Shown one piece after another: positions 5,942 to 13,689 of a stretch of DNA of 14,698 nt. The DNA lies in assembly GCA_014729595.1 (NCBI GenBank), contig WJJU01000252.1:1-14698 (forward strand), given 5' to 3'. The stretch comes from Chitinivibrionales bacterium (GTDB lineage: Bacteria; Fibrobacterota; Chitinivibrionia; Chitinivibrionales; WJMI01). Each line of letters begins with the position of its first letter. The stretch's first letter is position 1. Below the pieces are notes generated by a model. The model searched no databases. It was given only the letters and a program-made list of their open reading frames with translations, and was not told where the DNA came from. Position numbers and translations under genes: made by a program.

Positions 5942-6788
5942 GATTACTTCTTTTTCGTCGCAAGAGACCGGCAACCAGGACAAGGCCATAGCCAAGCGCC
6001 GCGACCTGGATAATCGTTGCCCCCGCCGGCAGCCGTGGCCCATAGCTAACCGTAAGTCCCAGTGTCATGAACAGCAGCGCCAGAAGCGTCGCCCAGACCA
6101 TCATCGATAAAAGCGACGTCGAAAAGCGGGAGGCGGTTGCCGCCGGTATCGACAGCAGCGCAATCACCAGAACGATGCCGACAATTTGGGTCAGCAGCAC
6201 CACCGTTACCGCCGTAACAATGGTCAGCACGTATATCACCAGCACTACCGGCGTTCCCCGCACACGGGCGGCTTCTTCATTGAAGCAGCTCGAGAGAATC
6301 GGATGATAGAAGAGCAGCACCGCTACAACGATAAACACATCGAGAATTGCCATCAGTATCAGGTCCGACGGGGAAACCATCAGGATGCTGCCGAACAGGT
6401 AGCTCATCAGGTCCTGACTGTACCCCGGCGTTTTCATGATGAAGCTGATGCCCACTGCCATACCCAGCGCCCACACGATACTCAACACCGAATCTATCCG
6501 CTCACGAGCCGAGACCGTCACCCAGGCGATGATTATCGCCGCCAGAAGCGCCGCTGCGAGCGCGCCGGCCATCGGCTGGAGCCAATCGAGGCCGTGGACA
6601 ACCTGGAAATAACGCGCCGCTCCCAGACCGCCCAGCACACAGTGGGATATCGCTCCGGCGATATAGGTAGAACGCCGTACGACCGTAAGGCTTCCCGTGA
6701 TACCGGCGGCCACCGACGACAGCACGGCGGCAACAAGCGCATACTGAAGAAACGGGTAGCGCACAAGGTCCTGGAAAAAGACAATCAT
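5934..6788 (-). CDS. znuB: Zinc ABC transporter permease ZnuB
   Basis: This is a 284-residue integral membrane protein of the metal-permease ABC-3 family, with about eight hydrophobic segments. It forms the channel through which ZnuC drives Zn2+ delivered by ZnuA. ATG at 6788 overlaps the znuC stop (ATGA), which decides the start; the longer frame to 6863 would add a basic, non-hydrophobic leader shared with the znuC tail. Family features include SSVAAGITGSLTVVRRSTYI near the N-terminus with GAISHCVLGGLG after it (the typical SxxxxAHxxLxG-type block, here SHCVLGG), and LTQIVGIVLVIALLSIPAAT in the C-terminal half, the coupling and pore region. It ends in the basic tail LLRRKRSNHE. Order and overlaps with znuC and the small membrane protein indicate one transcript. 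Confidence 0.95.
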   Translation of the reverse strand: MIVFFQDLVRYPFLQYALVAAVLSSVAAGITGSLTVVRRSTYIAGAISHCVLGGLGAARYFQVVHGLDWLQPMAGALAAALLAAIIIAWVTVSARERIDSVLSIVWALGMAVGISFIMKTPGYSQDLMSYLFGSILMVSPSDLILMAILDVFIVVAVLLFYHPILSSCFNEEAARVRGTPVVLVIYVLTIVTAVTVVLLTQIVGIVLVIALLSIPAATASRFSTSLLSMMVWATLLALLFMTLGLTVSYGPRLPAGATIIQVAALGYGLVLVAGLLRRKRSNHE

Positions 6789-7594
6789 CGCCCGGTACCG
6801 CTTCCTTTTCCGTCTGGTTTGTCTTTTTTGCGGCAGAAGTTGGGACGGTTGAAAACCCCGCAATTTAGTTCATGGTGCAGGACCGCGATGCCGCCGCCCC
6901 GAGCGCGTTCGAGAATGTTGGGATGCATCTGGGCGAGCGGGTTGAGGACCGCCGAGTGATTTACGCACAAAACATGGGTCGCGCACTCGAGAACCGTATT
7001 AATATTGTGCGAGACCATCAGGATGGTCTGTTCGCCGGCAAGGTTGCGCAGCAGCTCATGGATTGCCGCCTCGCCTTCCGAATCGATATTGGCCGTCGGT
7101 TCATCGAGCATGAGCAGGCGGGGTCTGCCGACAAGCGCCTGCGCAATCAGGACACGTTGGCGTTGCCCGCCGCTGAGCTGTGCGAAGGGGCGTCTTGCCA
7201 GATCGGCGATACCCACCTGATCTAGTGTTTCCCGAGCGGTTTTCGTCTCACGTTTTCCGAAAAAGCCGATTGTGCGCCCCTGCGACAGCCCCATGAGGAC
7301 GACATCGAGAACGGTTATCGGAAACCGCTCATCGAACTGCTGATGCTGCATAACATAGCCGACATGACGGCGGGTTGCCGCGGGCGTATCGCCAAGCAGC
7401 CGCACAGACCCGCTGCCGGGCCTCTCGAGGCCGAGGGCCAAGCGCAAAAGGGTCGTCTTGCCCCCGCCGTTGGGGCCCACAATCCCGACAAACCACCGCT
7501 CTTCGATGGCAAAATCGATATCGCACAGCACCTCTTCATGCCCATAGGAGAAGCACACATGGCTGAACCGCACAACCGTTTCACCATCATTCAT
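6785..7594 (-). CDS. znuC: Zinc ABC transporter ATP-binding protein ZnuC
   Basis: The product is a 269-residue ABC ATPase. Walker A is GPNGGGKTT (40-48), the Q-loop is in VMQHQQF, the signature is LSGGQRQR (140-147), Walker B is LLMLDEP (160-166), and the switch His is His196 in VSHNINT. The insert FGKRETKTARETLDQVGI is typical of metal-importing ATPases of this group. ATG at 7594 overlaps the 3' end of znuA by 8 bases, and the stop overlaps znuB as ATGA. The C-terminus carries a His/Cys-bearing tail (HHELNC near residue 241) and a basic end. Such tails may be regulatory or metal-sensing, but that is inference. It should energise ZnuB for Zn2+ import across the inner membrane. Confidence 0.96.
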   Translation of the reverse strand: MNDGETVVRFSHVCFSYGHEEVLCDIDFAIEERWFVGIVGPNGGGKTTLLRLALGLERPGSGSVRLLGDTPAATRRHVGYVMQHQQFDERFPITVLDVVLMGLSQGRTIGFFGKRETKTARETLDQVGIADLARRPFAQLSGGQRQRVLIAQALVGRPRLLMLDEPTANIDSEGEAAIHELLRNLAGEQTILMVSHNINTVLECATHVLCVNHSAVLNPLAQMHPNILERARGGGIAVLHHELNCGVFNRPNFCRKKDKPDGKGSGTGR

Positions 7595-8597
7595 CGCCGC
7601 TCAACCCCGCACGGATCTTTTCGCACATATCACGCATCTCGGCGAAATAGTCTTCGGGCAGCGGGTTGATGGGCACTACCGCGCAGCCGATCTGGGCGGC
7701 AAGCGCCTGGGCGCTCTTCTGCGCATACTGCGGTTGGACGAAGATTACCTTTGGCTTGTGCTCCCGGGCCTCATCGACAAGCGCCGTCAGGTCACGCGCA
7801 CTGGGTTCCTTGCCGCCGGTTTCAACCGGTTTCTGGATGAGACCGTACTCATCGGCAAAATAGCCGAAGGCTGGATGAAACACGAACAGCTCGGTGCCCT
7901 TGACAGACGCGAGCGTCGAACGAATGTGCGCATCGAGCGAATCGAGCCGGCGATGAAAGTCCTGAAGGTTTTGGTCGTATACCTGTCTACCCGCGGGATC
8001 GATTTCGACAAGCGCGTCACGGATCGTCACCCCCATTCGCTTGACCAGCGGGGGCGACAGCCAGATATGAGGGTCCTTGCCATGATGTGCATGAGACTCA
8101 TGGTGCTCGTTGTGATGCCCCTCATGCGCGGCATCGCCGGCATGGTCGTGATGATGATCGACATGGTCATCGGTGTGATCGTGATGGTCAGCCTCATTTT
8201 CGTCGTGATGGTGAGTGTGGTGATCATCGTGGTGATGCTCTTCGGTCATCTCACGCATCTCGATACCTTTACGCAGATCGACAATAGGCAGCTTCGGCAT
8301 GCTCCTTTTGAGTTTGGGCAACAACCCCTCCTCGACCTCGACGCCAATTCGGAAAAACGCAGCAGCCTCGGAAAGCTTTGCCATCTGGTCGGGTGTGGGG
8401 GTGTAACTGTGTGGGCTTTGGCCGGGCCCTACCAGCGCATGGACTTCGAAGCGCTCGCCGGCGACGTGCTGCACGAAATCCTTCTGCGGTAATATGGTGG
8501 CAAAAACAATACGCGAGTCGTTGGTTTGAGGTTTGGAACACGCAACAACAAGCGCCACAAAGGACACTCCCGCAAGCAAAATCAGTTTGCGAATCAT
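7587..8597 (-). CDS. znuA: Periplasmic zinc-binding lipoprotein ZnuA with His-rich loop
   Basis: The product is a 336-residue cluster A-I substrate-binding protein. Residues 1-20 form a lipoprotein signal (basic MIRK, hydrophobic core, lipobox VVAC with Cys20). The zinc-site histidines are His63 (GPGQSPHSY), His177 (DPHIWLSP) and His241 (FHPAFGYF). Between them, about 121-172, lies a long His/Asp/Glu loop with dozens of His residues, which marks zinc-specific ZnuA rather than Mn-type proteins and is thought to buffer or sense Zn2+. ATG at 8597 has an excellent AAGGAGGA 5 bases upstream and overlaps the zur stop as ATGA. It belongs to a different subfamily from the TroA fragment at 876-1340. 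Its role is to capture Zn2+ outside the inner membrane and deliver it to ZnuB. Confidence 0.97.
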   Translation of the reverse strand: MIRKLILLAGVSFVALVVACSKPQTNDSRIVFATILPQKDFVQHVAGERFEVHALVGPGQSPHSYTPTPDQMAKLSEAAAFFRIGVEVEEGLLPKLKRSMPKLPIVDLRKGIEMREMTEEHHHDDHHTHHHDENEADHHDHTDDHVDHHHDHAGDAAHEGHHNEHHESHAHHGKDPHIWLSPPLVKRMGVTIRDALVEIDPAGRQVYDQNLQDFHRRLDSLDAHIRSTLASVKGTELFVFHPAFGYFADEYGLIQKPVETGGKEPSARDLTALVDEAREHKPKVIFVQPQYAQKSAQALAAQIGCAVVPINPLPEDYFAEMRDMCEKIRAGLSGDE

Positions 8598-9070
8598 TGC
8601 TTCCTCCTTCGGGGAGCACTATCAGAAAGACATTCTTTGCATATACCTTCAAGTTGAAAAATGTGCTTGGTGATGGTTACTTCAAGGTGTTCTGCGACAT
8701 GCGATTCATATTGGTGCGCTATGCACATTTCTATTTCAAATACCCGGTTGCACACGGTGCAAATAAAATGGTGATGATGCTTATTTTCGGGATGGCGGCA
8801 CAGGAAAAACATGGTCCGGCCATCATCCCGATACATACGATAGAGCAAGCGACACTGCAATAACCTGTCAATCGCCCGGTAGATAGTGGGGAAACCGATA
8901 TCACACCGCAGCAAGTTATTGAGTTCATCTTTAATCTGCTGAGGCGAGTACACACGCTTGCTCTCGTGCAGATGCTGCAATAGCGCCGTCACGATAGGGG
9001 TCACCCGTCCACCGTTACTACGCAGCAGTTCAAGATACTCATCTGGGAACTGAGCTGTTTTGTCGGGCAC
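8594..9070 (-). CDS. zur: Fur-family zinc uptake regulator Zur
   Basis: The product is a 158-residue Fur-family repressor. The chosen start is GTG at 9070, because AAGGAGAG lies about 6 bases upstream; the longer frame to 9157 would run through the promoter palindrome. The DNA-binding helix is GFPTIYRAIDRLL (59-71). A His-rich strand (NKHHHHFIC, about 97-103) precedes CxxC pairs at residues 104-107 (CTVC) and 144-147 (CKEC), almost the positions of the structural zinc Cys of E. coli Zur. As first gene of the znuACB operon, joined to znuA by ATGA, it is best read as Zur rather than Fur or PerR. Regulation is probably autoregulatory through the palindrome at 9129-9143. It may also control the decayed operon behind 3295-3309. 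Confidence 0.93.
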   Translation of the reverse strand: MPDKTAQFPDEYLELLRSNGGRVTPIVTALLQHLHESKRVYSPQQIKDELNNLLRCDIGFPTIYRAIDRLLQCRLLYRMYRDDGRTMFFLCRHPENKHHHHFICTVCNRVFEIEMCIAHQYESHVAEHLEVTITKHIFQLEGICKECLSDSAPRRRKQ

Positions 9071-9128
9071 GCACTCTCCTTGAAATGGCTTGTTGAGCGA
9101 ATGGAAAATAATACAAGATTCTTCCAAA

Positions 9129-9143
9129 TGCAAAATATTTGCA
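9129..9143. promoter_or_regulatory. Candidate Zur operator at the zur-znuACB promoter
   Basis: TGCAAAATATTTGCA has perfect 6-base arms around ATA and sits in a wider imperfect palindrome, CC.A.TGCAAA to TTTGCA.T.GG (9124-9148). It lies 59-73 bases upstream of the zur GTG. On the - strand ATTTTG, a 17-base spacer and TATTAT (ending about 9109) make a plausible -35/-10 pair, with the palindrome covering the -35 box, a position suited to repression. The 7-1-7 geometry is that of Fur-family sites. Confidence 0.65.
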
Positions 9144-9268
9144 ATAGGTGCGTGCATTTATTCATGGTTTAGCGGTTTGCCGTCGGCGCTTCTATATGGG
9201 TCTATCAGAAGCATCTTCTCAACTACCGGGACGGCAGTCCCCAAAAAAAGGTTGTGGAGGCAATTTCA

Positions 9269-11143
9269 TCATCGTGGCGCTCCTCGCAGTATTTGTCGAA
9301 TGCCGCTAGCGACTGATTCATTGTCTTCATCATTAGTGTGAATGTAGGTCCCATCAAGAATGTCACATAGTTTTTTGCCGTACCCCAGTCGGACAAACCC
9401 GCATTCGGAATCCACGATAAGAAATCGAAGTTTCTCGTAGCTTGCACGATAAGCGATTCTAAACACTTCCTCAGCAGGATCCCCACCGCCTTGTGACTGT
9501 GTAGGTCGAAAATCCGAGAACAATGCTACAACGGGGATACAGTCGCGGTCGCGTGAGCGCAAACCGGAAGCGTAGGTAACGACAGCTTCGATAGCCTGAG
9601 CCAGGGGCGTCTTCCCGCCGGTGGTTATCAAGGGAAGAAGTCGATGTGCTCGCTCCACACTTCGGGTAGGAGGCAATATGGTTGTGACATATCTATCGTG
9701 AAAGGTGATAAGTCCCACGGTGTCCCGCTTACTATATGCTTGTTTCAGAAGTGAAAGACATGCGCCTCGTGCGCGTTCAATGCGGCGGTTCAGGCCCATC
9801 GAGGTACTGGTATCCACAAGAAGCAAAATGGTAGAGCCGGTCCTGGTTTCGCGTACTTTTTCTCTGAAATCGGAAGGCAGCACTATCAGGGGACGGTCTG
9901 CGGTTGTTGGGCGTAGACGCTGGAATGGCGCTGCGGCTCGAAGGGTGGCATCTACGGCAATGTCGCGCGGACGGCCGGATGGAATTCGGTAGCGAACATA
10001 CCGACCGTTTCGGCGGCTGGTCCTGGTGCGTGTGCGTCGGCCGGGACCACCCGGACGGACCTTTCTATCTATAAGACGGGGAAGAAACGATGGAATGCGA
10101 ATGGTGTCTCCTATCGCTCCGCTATCCTCCGGGGGAGGGTACTCTGCGGTATCCGATGCGCCAGGCCCCGAATCAGTTGCCGACGTGCACGGCCGAACGT
10201 GGTCCTTGTTGCTTTGCCCTCCGGTTTCCTGCTGGGCCTGGTCGGGTTCGTGACAATCATTCTCACGGGAGTCTGCAGCGGGTGGGCTGTCCTCCGGATA
10301 CTGTATTTGCGGGTTAAGGCAGTGACCAACGGCCAACTCCAGGGCGGTTTTTATGTCCTCTTCGGATATCTCGTCTCTACCGTCAAGTGCGGCAAGAGTG
10401 CGCGCAACATGGGCTGCAACTATTTCGCAACGGTTACCTTGCGGGGAAAGCGTCTCAACTGCTTTACACAGGTTTCGCATCTGCCATGATGAAAAACGCA
10501 CCTTCGAAAGTCGATCTGAAGCTCTCTCAAGTACCTCAGATTCATGTGTGAAGTCGGGCGGTTCGTACGAAAGCGATCCACAATTTCGTTCAATCACATC
10601 ACATCGGTCTGCTATACCGACGATCGTAGATGTTCTAACCATAATGTCAAAACTTTGTATCAGCGACGGAGAAAGATCTTGTTCATTTGCGGCTGTGGCA
10701 ATGACTGTTGTGCGGGTTGGAATCACCATTGAGCACCCCTCGCGCTCGACAATCAGCAATTGCTCTTGAGCGGCCCGGAGAACTGTTCCAATGACACCTC
10801 GCGAAATCAAGTCGGCATTGTCGACAATAACGAATCCACCGTGAGCACGAGCAAGCACACCAGACTCATAGACAGGCCGGCCGGTGCTGATAGTCTTGCC
10901 GATATCAATGTGACCCATAACACGATCTTCGGTGGTGCCCGGAGAAATGCGGCAAACGGGTCTACCCCGGAGCACATCGCCAATCGATGAGGCGATGGCG
11001 CTTTTGGCGGTACCAGTCGGACCCGTTATGAGCAACGAGCGAATGTGCTCATTCGTGCCGGCAATACGCAGCGCTATTTTCACCTGTTCCATGGCGACAA
11101 ATGCCGAAAAGCACAGAGATGAGTAACCGGATCCATGTATCAT
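9269..11143 (-). CDS. chlD: ChlD/BchD-like chelatase subunit (AAA+ plus vWA domain)
   Basis: The product is about 624 residues with three parts. The N-terminal AAA+ domain has Walker A GPTGTAKS (about 41-48); the Walker B equivalent FVIVDNADL lacks the catalytic Glu, as expected for D-type subunits. An acidic, proline-rich low-complexity linker (about 280-345) is followed by a basic arginine-rich patch (about 365-395). The C-terminal von Willebrand A domain has MIDAS DTSTSMG (about 444-450) and TGGKTPLAQA. With ChlI it forms the ATP-driven motor that acts on the large subunit, here most likely CobN, in cobalt insertion. Start: ATG 11143 overlaps the chlI stop as ATGA; ATG 11152, three codons earlier, is equally possible. 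It is the last gene of the corrin operon. I see no strong terminator in 9160-9268, only weak stems. Confidence 0.92.
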   Translation of the reverse strand: MIHGSGYSSLCFSAFVAMEQVKIALRIAGTNEHIRSLLITGPTGTAKSAIASSIGDVLRGRPVCRISPGTTEDRVMGHIDIGKTISTGRPVYESGVLARAHGGFVIVDNADLISRGVIGTVLRAAQEQLLIVEREGCSMVIPTRTTVIATAANEQDLSPSLIQSFDIMVRTSTIVGIADRCDVIERNCGSLSYEPPDFTHESEVLERASDRLSKVRFSSWQMRNLCKAVETLSPQGNRCEIVAAHVARTLAALDGRDEISEEDIKTALELAVGHCLNPQIQYPEDSPPAADSRENDCHEPDQAQQETGGQSNKDHVRPCTSATDSGPGASDTAEYPPPEDSGAIGDTIRIPSFLPRLIDRKVRPGGPGRRTRTRTSRRNGRYVRYRIPSGRPRDIAVDATLRAAAPFQRLRPTTADRPLIVLPSDFREKVRETRTGSTILLLVDTSTSMGLNRRIERARGACLSLLKQAYSKRDTVGLITFHDRYVTTILPPTRSVERAHRLLPLITTGGKTPLAQAIEAVVTYASGLRSRDRDCIPVVALFSDFRPTQSQGGGDPAEEVFRIAYRASYEKLRFLIVDSECGFVRLGYGKKLCDILDGTYIHTNDEDNESVASGIRQILRGAPR

Positions 11144-12165
11144 TGTCGCCATTTCTCCAAAAACGAGTGGTCAAAAGTTGCTTCCTCAAAGGGTCTTCTT
11201 CGGGTCCTGTGTGGCAATGCAAACAATGCAGCATCGAGAATGTCTTCACGGCTGGTATGATCCCTGCCCTCAAAGGCGGCCTTGGCACAGGCTGTCTTGA
11301 TGATCGCGATGTCGGCACGATGACCATCGACACCGGCTTCAATGCAGATCTCGGAGGCGAGACGAAGCTGTGGTGTATCGACGGTTATGGACGCTGACCG
11401 ATCTTGAGCCGACGCAATAGCCTTCCGCACATGGGTATCCTCATCGGTCCATCGTTGGGCAAACGACACAGGATCGTTGTCGTAGGCGAGACGACGCTGC
11501 ACGATTTCCATTCGTTCGTCCGCATCCCGCTGAGCACACACGTCGACAACAATACCAAAACGATCAAGAAGCTGAGGTCGGATATCGCCCTCTTCCGGGT
11601 TCATTGTGCCGACAAGCACAAAGCGAGACTGATGCCGAAAGGATACGCCCTCTCGTTCCACATGGTTGACTCCCATAGCGGCGGCATCGAGAAGCATATC
11701 AACAATATGGTCGTCCAGAAGATTGACTTCATCAACATAAAGGATATTGCCGTTGGCCCGGGCGAGAATCCCCGGCTCGAATTGCTGTGTTCCCTCCCGA
11801 AGCGCCTTTTCGATATCAAGTGTCCCAGCAACCCGGTCTTCCGTGGCGTTGAGGGGTAATTCCACTACCTCCATAGGCACTCGTTTGGTTGGTGTCGCTG
11901 GAGATGTACGACCCCCATCGATACATTCAATGCAAAGCTTGCCGGCGGATGACGGGGCGCAGTTGCATCGGCAGCCTTCGATGACTTGCCGTTCAGGCAG
12001 CAATGCGGCCAGTGACCGTACGGCGGTTGACTTTGCCGTACCCTTTTCTCCGCGAATGAGGACGCCGCCGATAGACGGATTGATAACATTGAAGATAAGG
12101 GCCTGTTTCATTCGCTCCTGGCCCATGATTGCAGAGAACGGAAAAAGTGTATGTCTGTCAGCCAT
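11140..12165 (-). CDS. chlI: ChlI/BchI-like AAA+ ATPase subunit of the metal chelatase
   Basis: The product is a 341-residue AAA+ ATPase. Walker A is GEKGTAKST (39-47), Walker B ILYVDEVNLLDD (141-152), sensor-1 region VLVGTMNPEEGDIRPQLLDRFG, and a helical lid follows. A Cys cluster, GCRCNCAPSSAGKLCIEC (Cys65, 67, 69, 78, 81), is inserted after the first helix. This insert is familiar in ChlI proteins that partner CobN-type chelatases and could bind a metal. No bacteriochlorophyll genes are present and the neighbours are corrin enzymes, so it most probably powers cobalt insertion by CobN. ATG at 12165 has AGGA about 6 bases upstream and overlaps cobK by 8 bases; the stop overlaps chlD. Confidence 0.94.
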   Translation of the reverse strand: MADRHTLFPFSAIMGQERMKQALIFNVINPSIGGVLIRGEKGTAKSTAVRSLAALLPERQVIEGCRCNCAPSSAGKLCIECIDGGRTSPATPTKRVPMEVVELPLNATEDRVAGTLDIEKALREGTQQFEPGILARANGNILYVDEVNLLDDHIVDMLLDAAAMGVNHVEREGVSFRHQSRFVLVGTMNPEEGDIRPQLLDRFGIVVDVCAQRDADERMEIVQRRLAYDNDPVSFAQRWTDEDTHVRKAIASAQDRSASITVDTPQLRLASEICIEAGVDGHRADIAIIKTACAKAAFEGRDHTSREDILDAALFALPHRTRRRPFEEATFDHSFLEKWRQ

Positions 12166-12934
12166 TCAGGTTCCTTTGCTTATGTTTCTCTATCCAGAGC
12201 AGGCACTGCAGGGGTGTTGCTACCTGTTGCGGGTATGCTATGAATGGCCGGCCGATCACCAGCAGCCGACAATCCGTCTCCTTGCATGCCTGTATCTTTG
12301 CGGTGAGTCCGCCCCGGTTGCCGGATTCTTTGACAATCATAACAGTAACGCCGAACGTCCTGATGAGCATCGCGTCAAACTCCGTGGAAAACGGCCCTTG
12401 CATTGCCACAATTTGTGACGTATGAAGCCCGAGTTCTTCACACGTTGCGAGCGAATCTACCGTTGGCAGAACGCGTACAATGAGATCGTCTTTTCGTTTA
12501 CCAAGCTGCGATGCTAACTCAGGCAGCTTGCGCACGCCAATTGTAGAGAGGATTTTTCCCGGTGTTGCACACGCCGGCCGACCGGCCTCTTCAACTGTAG
12601 CAACGTGGTGCACATGTTGGAAACGATCCAAATCCGCGAGAGCTTCCCGTTCCAGACGTAAATAGGGGACCTTCGTGTGGCTGCACACGTCCATTGCCTG
12701 CCGGGAAATCTCCACGGCAAACGGGTGGGTTGCATCCACAACGCATGAAATGCACCTATCACGGATGAGGTTCTCAAACACCTCCGGTGACAGAAAACCT
12801 ATCCATCGTTCAACCGCTTGCGGCAATTCATCGATGATATCGGTCGTACTTGTGTAGAGCACAGAATAGCTCTGCTGCGTGCACAAAATAGCGAGTTCAC
12901 GCGACTCCGATGTTCCTCCAAGGATAAGAATCAT
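12158..12934 (-). CDS. cobK: Precorrin-6A reductase (CobK/CbiJ)
   Basis: The product has 258 residues, the usual size. CobK/CbiJ reduces the macrocycle of precorrin-6A (or its cobalt form) with NADPH. Family blocks are ILILGGTSESRELA at the N-terminus (nucleotide-binding loop), VVDATHPFAVEISRQA (substrate site, about 66-81), PYLRLEREAL (about 93-102), and the C-terminal VMIVKESGNRGGLTAKIQA with LLVIGRP. ATG at 12934 overlaps the cobJ stop (ATGA). No aerobic or anaerobic preference can be read from this protein alone, because it serves both routes. Confidence 0.95.
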   Translation of the reverse strand: MILILGGTSESRELAILCTQQSYSVLYTSTTDIIDELPQAVERWIGFLSPEVFENLIRDRCISCVVDATHPFAVEISRQAMDVCSHTKVPYLRLEREALADLDRFQHVHHVATVEEAGRPACATPGKILSTIGVRKLPELASQLGKRKDDLIVRVLPTVDSLATCEELGLHTSQIVAMQGPFSTEFDAMLIRTFGVTVMIVKESGNRGGLTAKIQACKETDCRLLVIGRPFIAYPQQVATPLQCLLWIEKHKQRNLNG

Positions 12935-13689
12935 ACCTCATACCCCCGGGGATTTAAAATGGTACCTCGCCACACGTGCGTCTGTGAGTTGCCGATAACG
13001 ACCGTCGTCACCATGTCCTTGACATAATCGACAAATGAATCCAGTGTTGATATCTTGGCAGACTCGCTCTCTCGTGCGATGCCGTGCACGATACCGACCG
13101 GCGTCTGGGGGGATCTGTGTTCGAGAAAAATCTCTTTCGTGTCAAGCAGTAACTGTTTGCGTTTTTGGCTGACCGGATTGTAGAGAACCGTAACGAAATC
13201 GGCCGCGGCAGCCGCACGAACGCGTCGAAGAATCCGGTCGGACGGCACAAGCAGATTGCTCAAGCTTACGACGCAGTAGTCGCACGAAAGGGGCGCACCA
13301 AGAAGTGCGGCCGCGGAATTGGCGGCGGTCACTCCGGCAATAATTTCGATCGGTACGTCACAGTCTCTTTTCCTGCACGATTCAAGGGCCAGCCCGGCCA
13401 TACCATAAACGCCGGGGTCGCCACTGGATACCAATGCGACGGATTTTCCTGCGAGGGCATGATCGATTGCGCGCATGACTCGATTTCTCTCGTCACGCAT
13501 TCCCGAGGATTCCACGACCTTACCCTCGATTAGGTCCGCTACCAGATCTATGTAGCTTTTGTAACCGACAACGACATCGGCGTCAAGAACCGCAGCCTGG
13601 GCAGCAAAGGTCCTCATGGCGCGGTTTCCCGGTCCCAGACCTACCACATACAATTTTCCCGCGCCAGCGCTACTGTTACCTGACAACAT
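12931..13689 (-). CDS. cobJ: Precorrin-3B C17-methyltransferase (CobJ/CbiH)
   Basis: The product is a 252-residue SAM-dependent tetrapyrrole methylase that methylates C17 and contracts the ring. Motifs in order are KLYVVGLGPGN near the N-terminus (SAM/substrate P-loop-like), SSGDPGVYGMAG, then EIIAGVTAANSAAALLGAP followed by SLSNLLVP, and the C-terminal TTVVIGNSQTHVWRG. The start is taken at ATG 13689 (AGGA 5 bases upstream) because the upstream extension (to 13740) has no family counterpart. The gene overlaps the 3' end of cbiG by 49 bases. Together with CbiG it covers the ring-contraction and C2-extrusion steps. Confidence 0.94.
   Translation of the reverse strand: MLSGNSSAGAGKLYVVGLGPGNRAMRTFAAQAAVLDADVVVGYKSYIDLVADLIEGKVVESSGMRDERNRVMRAIDHALAGKSVALVSSGDPGVYGMAGLALESCRKRDCDVPIEIIAGVTAANSAAALLGAPLSCDYCVVSLSNLLVPSDRILRRVRAAAAADFVTVLYNPVSQKRKQLLLDTKEIFLEHRSPQTPVGIVHGIARESESAKISTLDSFVDYVKDMVTTVVIGNSQTHVWRGTILNPRGYEV

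Noticed and set aside
6186..6959. 257-residue + strand open frame
   Set aside because: It is antisense to znuB and znuC, is rich in His/Arg/Gln from reversed codons and has no domain; znuB and znuC have clear motifs.
8090..8250. Repeated GTGATG/GATCATG-like strings that could look like a repeat array
   Set aside because: They are irregular and explained by consecutive His and Asp codons in ZnuA; there are no constant repeat or spacer units.
7734..8492. 252-residue + strand open frame with repeated Met/Val
   Set aside because: It is the complement of the znuA His-rich loop; the low complexity comes from His and Asp codons.
9160..9268. Rho-independent terminator after chlD
   Set aside because: Short stems such as GGGAC-TGCC-GTCCC and AGAAG-ATG-CTTCT are present, but no T-run follows on the - strand.
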